From Nitrospira sp. (lineage in GTDB: Bacteria > Nitrospirota > Nitrospiria > Nitrospirales > Nitrospiraceae), in assembly GCA_036984305.1 (NCBI GenBank), contig BQWY01000001.1:62001-126000 (forward strand): a stretch of DNA of 64,000 nt, in the 5' to 3' direction. Below the pieces are notes generated by a model. The model was not told where the DNA came from. It did no database searches and saw nothing but the letters and a program-made list of their open reading frames with translations. This document shows positions 15,791 through 25,475 of the stretch, piece after piece. Both the position numbers and the translations under genes were made by a program. Every line of letters starts with the position of its first letter. Position 1 is the stretch's first letter.

Positions 15791-18700
15791 CTCGCGCTGG
15801 CTTCAACGATTTGGATTTCCTCGCGTGTCAGGCCGTAGAGCGCATAGACCATTTGGTCGATCTCCTGCTCCAACGCGCTCACGTCCGCCTCCACACCCTC
15901 CTGCTTCGCCGCGAGAATGCGATCAACTAAGCACTCGACAGCCTGTTGCTTTTCGGGTGAAGCGTCAGGGATGGGAATCTGCTCGACGTATTGCCTGATA
16001 AAGCGAACGAAACCACCCCTGATAGTATTGCTGATTTGACAGAGGAACCAAAAAGCTACCTTTGAGTTCAAGACACCCAGAAGCCACTTCTGAGCTGGTA
16101 TGAAATACGCTGTGTTCTCCACTGCGTGGCCCAGGTTGTCCCAGGCAAAGGATGGTTCGACCGCTATATCAGGAAAAACAATTTTGGGCGATTTAAAATA
16201 CGGTGCCGACTCTGGTCTTGGCCGTGAAAGGCAAAACCATTCGTAGCGGATTCCTATTTCTGACTGGTCCCGCTTTAGAAGCTCTTCGCGAAATGTAGCC
16301 AAGTGAGCGAACACCTTTGGAAACTGTTTTCTAAATGCTTTTTCGGCAGCGGTGGACGAAGAGTCAATTGCATCTTCGGGTTTGTAAGGGAAGTGCCATG
16401 AGACATACAGTAACCAACGAGACGTTGGCTCAATACGCCAACGCCTAATATCCCTTCCCTTCAACAATGGTTTAATCAGCGCTCGCGATTCCGGTTCACT
16501 TTCGGCAAATCGATGACGCTGTTCGTTTGATAGAGTAAAGGCGTCTTTGTGTCCTGATTTAATTCCATTATAAATGCGTTCGTGCACAAATGTTCCCAGC
16601 GGGACGCCTGCCAATTTAATCTTGTGGCGCAACGCATAAACACCTGGAATTTTAAACTGCCATCCCTCAGGCTTTAATTCACTCTGAGGTATTTCCTGAC
16701 CACGTTCAAAAATGACTTGCGCGATGCGGTCGAAAGACATTCCCTGCTCCCATGTATAACATCGCGGGGCGGTCTTTTGTGATGGGGTGACGCGGACGCC
16801 GGTAAGGATGGAAGCGTAGGCGATGGCCTCGAATACAGGGGCGTCGCCAAAATCAATCAGCCGATCTAGGGTGAGTTCACGCGCAAGGAATCCACGCAAA
16901 GCTTTACCATAGCCAGAGCGGTAGTATTTGTTAGATGAGATAAAGGCGATTGCCCCGCCAACCCTGAGCAGTTTGATGCCGCGTTCGTAAAAGTAAACGA
17001 ACAAGTCGGCGATACCATTAAAGCACTCATAACCCACAGCCTTGAGTGTAGGCTTGATTTCCTTTAGCTTTTCCTGCCGGACATACGGCGGATTAGCTAT
17101 GACCACATCGAAGCCGCCCTTTGCATCGAACACTTCGGAGAAGTAAATGCCGAAGTCAAAGTTCACTTCATAGCCAAGGCTCCTTTTGGAGGATTCAAAG
17201 CATTCGATAAGCGTTTTCTCGATATCCTGCTTCAGTCTAGCCTTTCGGTCGTAGTCGGCTTCCTCGAAGAAGCGCGCCTTGAGTTTTTCTATTTCATGGA
17301 GTCGTTGAGATTTGAACGGAAAACCTAATAGCGAATTACCAGTAACAACCCTATAGTCGAGATTCGGTAGCGGTTTGATCTGCTTTACGTCCTGCTCGTC
17401 TACCACAAGCGATAGCCAGAGGCGAAGCTTGGCTATTTCGACCGCGCCGGGATCAATGTCCACGCCGTACAGGCAGTTCTGGATTGCGTGACGTTTGAAA
17501 TGGTATGGCGTGCGATCGTGAATATCGTTGAAGTATGGTGTGAGCGCAGAGCGGGCGCGGACAATCTCCGCCATCATACCCACCGGAAAGGCACCTGAGC
17601 CAACGGCTGGATCGCAGACGGTGATTTCGGCGAGCTTTTCATCAATCAGTCGTGCGTGTTTCTCGATGCTGTTGGGCATCTTTATCGCATAGCGTGTCTC
17701 GACGGCCTCGTAATGGGAAATTTGGTCGCCTAGGTGAACAAAAGTTGCAATGTCGGAGCGGGGAATATTCTCGCGTTGAACTGTTGTTTTGAGACCGAGC
17801 TGTTCTGGTTCTGGCTCGCCGAGAAGTTTGGTTTGTATCGGCTTGGCCCAAGCGATGAATTCCTTCTCAGTGTTGAGGGCGGTGTTAAGGTAATTGATGA
17901 GGCTTTCTTGGCACATATAGTGGACAACCTCGCGCGGCGTGTAGTATGAGCCAAGACCTTTGCGGCGATTCTCCTCAATCAAATTTTCAAAGACCTTGCC
18001 GAGCATTTCGGGGTCAATGGCCACCTCTTTTTCCAGCGGTTCGGCTTCGTTGACGGTAAAATTGTAGCGCTCAAAGACATCGAGCACACCTGTCCCGGTG
18101 ATGCCCTCCTCGACGATCTCGTAATTGGTGAACAGCTTGTCAGGCAGAATGATATCGGTCCTCTTCCAGTCGTAATCACCTAGGGGCTCGAAGAGCCCGC
18201 CGTTGAGGAACGGGATGCGGCATTTGAAGGTTTTGCACCAAGCCTCGTGCCCACGGTCGGTAGCGAGCGTGTCATAGAAGAGAGGTTCGAGGATGTCGTT
18301 GAAGAAGTTTGCGTAAGTACCGTATTTGCTATCAGCGAGCTGACGCAGGAAATTATGGGGACCAGTACCCCAATCCTTCCCTTTCTCGACGCCTAGCCAG
18401 CCTTTCTTCTGGAGAAAGTACAAGAACACGATCTGACCCATGAGCTTCTTGGCGAAGTCCACAGTGTTGACGTGGTTCTTCCTGAACTCGTCGCGGATGG
18501 TTTTGTCTTTAATTGCCAAGTTTTCCAGCGCAGCGTTGATGTCCTCGAAGAGCTTCCGATATTGTGTGAAAAATTCCTTGGTAACGGCTTCGACGCTGAA
18601 GGCATCCTCAACATGTACGAGTGTCGGATTGTCTTTAGTGTCTTGGAGCAAATCGAGAAAGCGGGCTTGCGCGGTGTGGCAGCTTTCGCCTTTGCCGACG

Positions 18701-19164
18701 ATGTAGGAAAAGCGACGGGCGGGCGTCAGTCTTGACTCCACCCCGATTTTTCCCGACTCCTTTTGTACCGTGGCATACTCCATCTTGACGTAGGAGAATC
18801 GCCACTGTTGTTCCGTTGGCGAGACGAAGGCGACAAGGGCGGCCTCTTTGTTGTCACGCTGCCTGAGATGATCCGCCACAAAGTTACGTATCGCCGTGCG
18901 GGCGCGCTCCAATTTGGATTCGTTGGTCAGATGCACGATAAGCACATCGAGCTTTGCCCCTTCAGGAGATGTGTAGGTGCCAAGACGTTCGAAGCGCGAC
19001 ACGTGCTCTTTGAAGGCATCCTTGATATAGGCGCTGTTGTAAAAGAACGCTTTCGCCTCGTCTAATTTGTTGAGGAGATTGATCACGAAGTTGCGAAACT
19101 TGACCTTGTCGAACGCGTGGGTAAACGTGGATCGGACGAGAGCGCGAGCTTGGTCGCGATTCAC
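15787..19164 (-). CDS. Eco57I-type adenine-specific DNA methylase / specificity protein
   Basis: 1125 residues, class COG1002. Methylase motif I is CDPAVGSGAFPVGM (about residue 520) and motif IV is IANPPYVRQEKL (about 690), the N6-adenine signature. The C-terminal third has the target-recognition region with IPIPDASPEKQQAVE near its end, as in type IIG and type I specificity parts. No PD-(D/E)xK nuclease is obvious in the N-terminus. The GTG start overlaps the stop of the helicase gene (GTGA), so the helicase with its PLD domain probably supplies motor and nuclease. A restriction-modification or methylation-guided defence role is likely. Confidence 0.9.
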   Translation of the reverse strand: MNRDQARALVRSTFTHAFDKVKFRNFVINLLNKLDEAKAFFYNSAYIKDAFKEHVSRFERLGTYTSPEGAKLDVLIVHLTNESKLERARTAIRNFVADHLRQRDNKEAALVAFVSPTEQQWRFSYVKMEYATVQKESGKIGVESRLTPARRFSYIVGKGESCHTAQARFLDLLQDTKDNPTLVHVEDAFSVEAVTKEFFTQYRKLFEDINAALENLAIKDKTIRDEFRKNHVNTVDFAKKLMGQIVFLYFLQKKGWLGVEKGKDWGTGPHNFLRQLADSKYGTYANFFNDILEPLFYDTLATDRGHEAWCKTFKCRIPFLNGGLFEPLGDYDWKRTDIILPDKLFTNYEIVEEGITGTGVLDVFERYNFTVNEAEPLEKEVAIDPEMLGKVFENLIEENRRKGLGSYYTPREVVHYMCQESLINYLNTALNTEKEFIAWAKPIQTKLLGEPEPEQLGLKTTVQRENIPRSDIATFVHLGDQISHYEAVETRYAIKMPNSIEKHARLIDEKLAEITVCDPAVGSGAFPVGMMAEIVRARSALTPYFNDIHDRTPYHFKRHAIQNCLYGVDIDPGAVEIAKLRLWLSLVVDEQDVKQIKPLPNLDYRVVTGNSLLGFPFKSQRLHEIEKLKARFFEEADYDRKARLKQDIEKTLIECFESSKRSLGYEVNFDFGIYFSEVFDAKGGFDVVIANPPYVRQEKLKEIKPTLKAVGYECFNGIADLFVYFYERGIKLLRVGGAIAFISSNKYYRSGYGKALRGFLARELTLDRLIDFGDAPVFEAIAYASILTGVRVTPSQKTAPRCYTWEQGMSFDRIAQVIFERGQEIPQSELKPEGWQFKIPGVYALRHKIKLAGVPLGTFVHERIYNGIKSGHKDAFTLSNEQRHRFAESEPESRALIKPLLKGRDIRRWRIEPTSRWLLYVSWHFPYKPEDAIDSSSTAAEKAFRKQFPKVFAHLATFREELLKRDQSEIGIRYEWFCLSRPRPESAPYFKSPKIVFPDIAVEPSFAWDNLGHAVENTAYFIPAQKWLLGVLNSKVAFWFLCQISNTIRGGFVRFIRQYVEQIPIPDASPEKQQAVECLVDRILAAKQEGVEADVSALEQEIDQMVYALYGLTREEIQIVEASAR

Positions 19165-22100
19165 TTTGTCCTCAACAGACAGGAGGACAAGATCACTTCG
19201 CGCGGGCTGAGGGCGTGGAATGTCCGTTGAGCACGCGTGGGTTGGAACAACTGCGAGGGGATATCCCGCCGTAGGACTCCCAAGACCTTTAATGGTTCGA
19301 GCTCTTTCTTCAGCGCCTCTGCGACTTTCTTTGTGGTGGGCCTGGGAAGCGCCCCGTCGTTCAAGAGCTGGATAACCTGCCGGACATAGTCCTCGTCATC
19401 CTCGGTAAAGCCGTGGTAGGAACGGACTTCTTTCGCCTTGAGCCGTTTGAGAATGTACGCATCGTTCGCACTACCTTTGTGCTGGGACGTGGCATCTTCG
19501 CTGGAGGGGCTGGTTGCTGCTGTGAAGGCCGCTTTATTGCTTTCGAGGAGTGCGTAGAACTCCTGGGGAATGATCTGCCGTGCTTCTGCTCCATTGTTGG
19601 GCTTGAGGATCTGCGCAGCAGCCAAGAAGTCGAGTTCGACTGCCTCTCCAGCGCCCTGTTGAGCAGCGAAAAACTTATCGAGTCGGCCCTGGCGGAAGTA
19701 GGTCAACAACGCCGGGAATCGATTGACCGTGGAGGGAGGGTTATCCCCTAGTAGCCTGGATGACCTGGCTTTTTTCGGAAGCCGCTTGATGCGTGTGAAT
19801 AGCTCCGGGTTCTGGTCGCGCACCTCACGTATTTCCGTCAGATATTCGAGCTCGCTGTCTTCCTCTTCATCCTCCCCTGTGATCGTCTTCTTGGAATTCA
19901 ACTGGGCAAAGAGGTCGTGCGACTTGATCTCCTCGCCTTCGGTCAGCAGCCTTGCGTCCGCGCCGAGCATCTCGATGAAGGCGTGAATCTTGGCTTCGGC
20001 TGCCTCTTTCAGCTTGATCAGATCATTGCCCTCCTCGGTTGGAAAGAAATTGTACGTGTGAATCGTGTCAAATTTGGTATCAACCCGGTTGACACGCCCT
20101 ACGCGCTGGATAAGACGTGTGGGATTCCAGGGGATGTCGTAGTTCATGACGATGTTGGACCGGTGCAAGTTCACGCCTTCGGAGAGTACCTCGGTGGCGA
20201 TAAGGATCCGATGGTCGTCTTTCGGCTGAGACGCTCTGGCGTCGAAGTTTCCAATGACTTGCTTTCGAGTGGCGTCATCGGAATGTCCTGTGAACAGCAG
20301 GACCTTGGGGTCGATTTCATTGGAGATCCGATCTGCGAGGTATTCGGCTGTTTCCCTGGACTCCGAGAAGATAATGAGTTTGTTACTTTTCAGCGCTTTC
20401 GTCGTGGTGAGAATTTCTCGAAACGACTCCCACTTTGGATCGCGGGTGATCTGCTGCCAGTGCTTTTCGACTAGTCGAAGGATCTTGAGATCGTTCTCCA
20501 AGTCACGAATGAACTCTGATGAAAACTCCTTAGCCACTAATTTTTCGGCTTTGTCCTCGGAGAGCAGTTGATCTATCGTCTGCTGATCATCGCTTTCCAA
20601 GAGCTCAAAAATCTTGTTGATGTATTGTTTGCTGATATAGACATGGCCCTTGCCGAACTCTTCGATGACCCGTGCGTAGGATTTAATGAATCGATTGAGC
20701 GTGAGCCGGAACGCATAAAAGCTGCTTTCCAGACGCTTCACGATGAGGATTCTCATAAACTTCGCCAAGTTGCGTTGGCTCTGCACTTCACGCTCCTCGC
20801 GCTCGCCTTCGTAATAGGTTAACGGCTTGTACCGGGCATATTTGAACTCCTGCACCAGCAGGCGAATGGTCTCACTGAAGATTTGGTTTTCACTTTTGCT
20901 GAACTTGTAGAACAGTGGCTTTGGGTTGACCACGTCTGGGAATTTCAACCCCTGCCGGGTCAAATCTTCTCCATAGTAGTTCACGATCTCACTGCGCGTG
21001 CGGCGGATCATGAGATATTTGAGGACCTTCTCCCGGGTGGCTTTGGCGTTCGCCTTGACATGCTTGAAGTATTCCTCGCGGTCTCTCTGGCGGTCGAGGC
21101 CGTAAAGATTCTTTTCGAGTTTGGAGAAGAACGCTTCAAGATTTCTCACATTCGGGATGGTACTGCTTTTCCCGTTTTGGAACAGTTTGATTTGACTCAG
21201 GATATCCCGCGGGGTGTTGTTGAGCGGAGTGGCAGAGACCAGAATCACGCGCTTGCCTCGACAGACTTGGGCAAGCATCTCATAAGTCTGGTTGGTTTCG
21301 GTGCGGAAGCGATGCGACTCATCAATGAAGACGTTTGTGTATTTGGAAATGTCCCACTCCAAGAGTGCATCGAGTTTTCCAGAGGACTCGAAATCCGTGT
21401 GGGGTACATGGAAATCTCCAAACACGTTGGGCCATGAACCGGGGTTGTTCTTGTCGAGAAGGGTCGGAGGAGCGATGACCAAGCAACGGCCATCAAGCTG
21501 CTGAGCGAGAAGTGCAGCCATATATGTCTTGCCTAGCCCAACGACATCGGAGAGAAACACCCCACCATATTCGTCGAGGACCTTGCGTGCACTTAGAACG
21601 GCTTCCTCCTGGTACTTCAGTTTCTTGAAACCATCAGGCACATACATGCCTTCCAATTCCGATGGGCGGTTGAGTTCGCCTTGAAAGTACTCGTACAGAA
21701 ATTTGAGGTAGAGTTCATAGGGTGTGAAATGAGCATAGGGCGATTTGTTGCGAACCGTGTCTTCATACGGTTTAGAAACATCGACTGCCATTGCCCAGAG
21801 TTCGTTGAATTTGTCGGTCGCGAAGTCATAATCAGATCTGTTCTTGAGCTCAACATTAAACTCCAGATTGTCCTGGAGCCCCGATTGGGACATGTTGCTG
21901 GAACCGGTAATCACTCGCCCTTTGTCCCGGTCCCCCTCGGCGAACGTCATGATATAGACTTTCGCATGCAGGTTCGCGGAAGGGTGCGCCCTGATTTCGA
22001 GTTTGCCCGAGCGAATCCATTCGACAAATTTGTGAACCCCCGTTTCGATTTCGCTGGTATCAGCAGAGTTTTCGAGCTCGGCAAGCAATTCTTTGGACGC

Positions 22101-22430
22101 TTGTTCTTTCGATGAAGCGTGGGATTGTAGGCGCAGCTCGCCTTTTTCTTTGGCCTTTTCGAGCAGTTCGTAAGCTGGGCGGTCTGTCTGAAGCCCAACT
22201 AGAATACGGACTTTCTCCACTTTCTCTAAAGCTGGATAAAGCTTGTAAAAGCCACTAATGAAGAAGTAGGCGACGAGACAGTCGAAATGCGAGGTGCCTC
22301 CCCTTAGCAAGACCTCAAAGCGGTCACGCAGACTTTTGCCAGCCTCGTTCGTGATGAAGGTAAGATCTGAAGACACCTTAGGTAACTCCGGTTGGTGCCG
22401 AAGCATACATCTTTCGCCTACAAAAATCAT
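19161..22430 (-). CDS. PLD-nuclease / SNF2-type helicase protein
   Basis: 1089 residues. The N-terminal phospholipase D-like nuclease domain has the HxK and GSSN elements (NLHAKVYIM and ITGSSNMSQSGL, about residues 150-190). An SNF2-like motor follows: Walker A LSDVVGLGKTYMAALL (about 298), FIDESHRF (about 370), SATPLNNTPRD, and a helicase C-terminal domain with SEGVNLHRSNIVMNYD and RLIQRVGRVNRVD (about 765). It leads a three-gene operon with the methylase and the GGCT-like gene, all with four-base overlaps. It is likely the translocating/cleaving part of an RM-like system. The start could also be the ATG at 22406. Confidence 0.88.
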   Translation of the reverse strand: MIFVGERCMLRHQPELPKVSSDLTFITNEAGKSLRDRFEVLLRGGTSHFDCLVAYFFISGFYKLYPALEKVEKVRILVGLQTDRPAYELLEKAKEKGELRLQSHASSKEQASKELLAELENSADTSEIETGVHKFVEWIRSGKLEIRAHPSANLHAKVYIMTFAEGDRDKGRVITGSSNMSQSGLQDNLEFNVELKNRSDYDFATDKFNELWAMAVDVSKPYEDTVRNKSPYAHFTPYELYLKFLYEYFQGELNRPSELEGMYVPDGFKKLKYQEEAVLSARKVLDEYGGVFLSDVVGLGKTYMAALLAQQLDGRCLVIAPPTLLDKNNPGSWPNVFGDFHVPHTDFESSGKLDALLEWDISKYTNVFIDESHRFRTETNQTYEMLAQVCRGKRVILVSATPLNNTPRDILSQIKLFQNGKSSTIPNVRNLEAFFSKLEKNLYGLDRQRDREEYFKHVKANAKATREKVLKYLMIRRTRSEIVNYYGEDLTRQGLKFPDVVNPKPLFYKFSKSENQIFSETIRLLVQEFKYARYKPLTYYEGEREEREVQSQRNLAKFMRILIVKRLESSFYAFRLTLNRFIKSYARVIEEFGKGHVYISKQYINKIFELLESDDQQTIDQLLSEDKAEKLVAKEFSSEFIRDLENDLKILRLVEKHWQQITRDPKWESFREILTTTKALKSNKLIIFSESRETAEYLADRISNEIDPKVLLFTGHSDDATRKQVIGNFDARASQPKDDHRILIATEVLSEGVNLHRSNIVMNYDIPWNPTRLIQRVGRVNRVDTKFDTIHTYNFFPTEEGNDLIKLKEAAEAKIHAFIEMLGADARLLTEGEEIKSHDLFAQLNSKKTITGEDEEEDSELEYLTEIREVRDQNPELFTRIKRLPKKARSSRLLGDNPPSTVNRFPALLTYFRQGRLDKFFAAQQGAGEAVELDFLAAAQILKPNNGAEARQIIPQEFYALLESNKAAFTAATSPSSEDATSQHKGSANDAYILKRLKAKEVRSYHGFTEDDEDYVRQVIQLLNDGALPRPTTKKVAEALKKELEPLKVLGVLRRDIPSQLFQPTRAQRTFHALSPREVILSSCLLRTK

Positions 22431-22570
22431 GCCCGCAGTAGTTAGCGTTAAGCGGCCCGAAGCACGAATAACTGAATGAGACGAACGGATTCTTATGTCC
22501 TGCCTCGGTTTTTTACGGACACCTGAATCAAGGTCGATGATGGGCCAAAAGGGGTGTCATGGGATCATGA

Positions 22571-22756
22571 CTGGAGCTTTCAGCGGAGTCCAAACGAGAA
22601 GCGGTGATCATGCTCTGCGCACCGTGCGTAACGGTGAACCAGATCGCTGCAAAGCTTGGGATTGGGGCCACTATGTTGAGGCGTCGGCGACGGGGGTTAC
22701 GGGCCGCTCAGGAACTCTTAACCCACGTGTCCGTAGAACAGAGTAGAACACCATAG
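22571..22756 (+). pseudogene. IS3-family transposase OrfA remnant
   Basis: A frame without its own start reads ELSAESKREAVIML, then TVNQIAAKLGIGATMLRR, the helix-turn-helix of IS3-type OrfA (compare FSAEFKREAV...VAQIAAKLGI). It ends in a TAG at 22754. No OrfB is present, and the upstream part is interrupted by a stop. It is a relic insertion between the restriction-like operon and the CBASS genes. Confidence 0.7.
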
Positions 22757-22778
22757 CGAGTTACGCTATCACGCCTGA

Positions 22779-23777
22779 CTACTCTCTGGCGGGATGGAAA
22801 GGAGTGAAGAGTTCACGGTGTTCACCGAAGAATACGTTTTCAATTTGAGGTATGGCCTCACGAGCGAGGCTTGAACCGATCCCCTTCAATGCGGCTATGC
22901 GGTTCGTGGAATCCAGCAAGAATTCCCCATCTCTGGCGGAGTGTTGGTAACGATATACTCGCCTATTGCTCTCGGTATGTCCGATGAGAAGTTTCGCAGT
23001 ACCGATAGCACTTCTGGACTGGCCTAGGAGAAACATGTCGGCGAGCTTGAACGCCAGATTGGTCGTTCCTGCGTTTGCAGGAATGGCGAGGACCTCTTCC
23101 GAACATCCAATGCTGAGTATATGAATCTGGTCTTGAGGCCATCGAAGAACCCCTACTGCTTCAACGGCTGCGATTCCGACGGGATTGTTCGCCCAGATAC
23201 CGCCGTCTAGTAAAGAGATCCCATTCTGAAGAGAGTGGCAGGGCAAATATGTTGGTGCTGCGGCTGTTGCGAGGGCGATATCTACAGCACGCTCTCTCCA
23301 ATCAAGGACGAATCGCGAATGATGAGAAGTCTTAAATACATGCACTTCGCGGCGCTCTCGGTCGAAAGCAGGGATGATCAATCGCGTAGTTGATTCGGAT
23401 AGGGTTCGCTGACCGAATGCTCTTTCAAGTGCTGTGCGGAGGGCTGTTTGATTATACTTTGAAGAGAAAAGTCTGCGGGCCGAACGGACTTTGCGATTCA
23501 GCAAGCTCATGATTTGTTCACGAATGGACCGGTTGCCTCCATATTGGCCAAAGATCTTAGGCCCCTCTACTTCGTAGAAGGTAAGAATGTCTCTCGCAGT
23601 CAATCCGAGGCCGAGACCAAGCGCTATAATGCCTCCTGTCGAGGTTCCGGCGATGAGGTCAAAATAGTCGAGAATTCTCTTGCCTGTGGTCTCTTCTATC
23701 GTCGTAAGAAACGCCGCGGGCATTGTGCCCTTAATCCCACCGCCATCAATCGAAAGAATTCTTCGGAAGTGTTCCAT
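22779..23777 (-). CDS. capV: CBASS effector: patatin-like phospholipase (CapV type)
   Basis: A 332-residue patatin-fold lipase. Seen: oxyanion loop DGGGIKG (residues 11-17), nucleophile elbow GTSTGG with Ser46, and the second catalytic residue Asp191 in LLDGGIWANNP. In CBASS such effectors are switched on by a cyclic nucleotide and degrade the inner membrane of the infected cell. The ATG at 23777 has a GGAG site; the longer frame upstream only overlaps the E2 gene. It overlaps the end of the E2 gene by 32 bases. Third gene of the operon CD-NTase, E2, effector. Confidence 0.92.
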   Translation of the reverse strand: MEHFRRILSIDGGGIKGTMPAAFLTTIEETTGKRILDYFDLIAGTSTGGIIALGLGLGLTARDILTFYEVEGPKIFGQYGGNRSIREQIMSLLNRKVRSARRLFSSKYNQTALRTALERAFGQRTLSESTTRLIIPAFDRERREVHVFKTSHHSRFVLDWRERAVDIALATAAAPTYLPCHSLQNGISLLDGGIWANNPVGIAAVEAVGVLRWPQDQIHILSIGCSEEVLAIPANAGTTNLAFKLADMFLLGQSRSAIGTAKLLIGHTESNRRVYRYQHSARDGEFLLDSTNRIAALKGIGSSLAREAIPQIENVFFGEHRELFTPFHPARE

Positions 23778-24207
23778 TGTCAGTCTCCGGATGAACGCCC
23801 CCGCCCTTCCATTCGTTAGTAGAAAGCCAATCTTCGAAGTAATACAACCAGAGATAGGACCAAGGGACAATGGTCTTATCAATGAACATGTGTGATTGCC
23901 ATTCGCCCGCGCCTGGTAGATAAAGACACAGGCGCGTAGGTCTTTGCTCGTAAACGTGAGGGATCGACCGATCACCGGAGAGTCCGACTAGATCAGGGGC
24001 TAAAACGTAGACCTTTGGTGTGTACTCAGGCCGATAGTCAATCCGCAGTTGATATGACCGGCTCAAGGGAGTGGGCCTTGCGAGGAAATCCCAACGAAGT
24101 TTTTGCTTTCGGACGCTTCCTTGACCTCGACAAATTGGAGACGTCGATAGACCAAAATACTGCTGCGATACGTTAAGGCTCCTTTGTCTCGGGAAGTGCA
24201 AGATCAC
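23746..24207 (-). CDS. CBASS-associated E2-like conjugating protein
   Basis: 153 residues of the E2-fold family that accompanies short type II CBASS operons lacking E1 and JAB proteins. The active cysteine is probably Cys94 in RLCLYLPGAGEW, followed by the family pattern TIVPWSYLWLYYFEDWL and NEWKGGG. Known members attach the CD-NTase C-terminus to targets and thereby prime cyclic nucleotide synthesis; the same role is inferred here. It starts with a GTG seven bases after the CD-NTase stop; no clear ribosome site is seen, so translation may be coupled. Confidence 0.85.
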   Translation of the reverse strand: MILHFPRQRSLNVSQQYFGLSTSPICRGQGSVRKQKLRWDFLARPTPLSRSYQLRIDYRPEYTPKVYVLAPDLVGLSGDRSIPHVYEQRPTRLCLYLPGAGEWQSHMFIDKTIVPWSYLWLYYFEDWLSTNEWKGGGVHPETDNGTLPKNSFD

Positions 24208-24214
24208 CGGATCA

Positions 24215-25393
24215 TCAACGCCCGTAAAATGTGTTTGATCGGATAGGCACCGTATTCGGTCTTATATTGGTAAGGCCGAGGCCGGTTCCGACCGCAAGAG
24301 TCCCCTTCGAGCGATGCGAGTTGATGGAGCTTGTGAGGGACGACATGGCCTTCGATATCACGGTTTCGCCGAATACAGGGGATAAGGACTGTCTGATCTC
24401 ATCAAGCCCTGAAACAGAAGGAAGGTTTGCAAAGTCGGCCAGAGCCTGCTTATGCCAGGAGAAGAAGTTATCAGCTAGGCGAACGTCGTGATTCCATTTT
24501 TCTGCAAAGTTCTCATGCAAGGTGGTGTCATTCCAGATGCAGTACTGCCAAAGGCCATTCCGTAATTGTATGTCGATGAATTTCTCAGCATGACGGAAGA
24601 CTTCAATGAACAAATCAAACTCGTTCTCACAGGGGACTTTCTCTATGCAAAAGGCATAGCTCTTTGCGAGCAGCGTCGTCAGGATGATTGAAATCGGTGC
24701 GAGCGACGAATCTTTGGTGCTGAACCAAACGTCACGATGCCTCTTGCATAGCTGAACGATCCTGGGAAGAAATCCTTTGAATCTAGTCGGCGTGGGTAGA
24801 TCCTCAACTTGCCGCAAGGCCTCGACCAGATGGGATTCATGCAACAGGAGGCGAGGCTGTAGTTTGGCCCGATCTTCAAACCAAGATCGATACCCCCTCG
24901 GGTTCGAGGGTTTCCACCTATTCACTTTCTTGTCTGGGACCAGTTCGCCGCCCCTGGCGCAGGCTGGATTGTAGGTAGAAGGCGTAATGTCGAGATGGAA
25001 TTCATTGGCATAGGTGATTCTCCAGCAGCGAGACTTCTCCTCAAGCATGCTGCTATATGTCGCATTGTCACGCAGTCGATCTCCGATCAGGCGCTTCAAC
25101 TCTGACGGTTGCGCGGTAGGAGAGAATTTTGGCACGTGGCACACAAGATCCAAGTCGTGCTCTTCACTGCCCATGGGCTTTACTGTGGTACGTATGGCGA
25201 AGGAGCCCTGAGGATAGATCTCGGCTCCATGGAACAATGCGTTCTCTGATGAAAACAGCCAATCACCTACGGCCTTGTACCTGGACTCGGCGGTCTTGTA
25301 TTGCGTATCGCTAAGCTCCAGTTCCTGGCAGACGGTTTCGAGAATTCCTACCAGCTGTGACTTACGGACGCTCGAATCAATGGCTTGCAACAT
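24215..25393 (-). CDS. CD-NTase (cGAS/DncV-like cyclic oligonucleotide synthase)
   Basis: A 392-residue nucleotidyltransferase. The active-site motifs are visible: GSFAIRTTV (residues 63-71), HDLDLV with metal-binding Asp80 and Asp82, and a third aspartate, Asp135, in EFHLDITPS. It would sense infection and make a cyclic nucleotide that activates the patatin. The C-terminus ends in ...SNTFYGR; E2-CBASS synthases are conjugated through their C-terminal residue. The ATG at 25393 has a strong GGGAGGG site. First gene of the CBASS operon. Confidence 0.92.
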   Translation of the reverse strand: MLQAIDSSVRKSQLVGILETVCQELELSDTQYKTAESRYKAVGDWLFSSENALFHGAEIYPQGSFAIRTTVKPMGSEEHDLDLVCHVPKFSPTAQPSELKRLIGDRLRDNATYSSMLEEKSRCWRITYANEFHLDITPSTYNPACARGGELVPDKKVNRWKPSNPRGYRSWFEDRAKLQPRLLLHESHLVEALRQVEDLPTPTRFKGFLPRIVQLCKRHRDVWFSTKDSSLAPISIILTTLLAKSYAFCIEKVPCENEFDLFIEVFRHAEKFIDIQLRNGLWQYCIWNDTTLHENFAEKWNHDVRLADNFFSWHKQALADFANLPSVSGLDEIRQSLSPVFGETVISKAMSSLTSSINSHRSKGTLAVGTGLGLTNIRPNTVPIRSNTFYGR

Positions 25394-25475
25394 GGTGCCC
25401 TCCCAATGAGCATACTGATAGTTAATCTAATGAGGTTCTCGTTCAATGAACACGGTGAACCAGAAGTCAAAGAAA

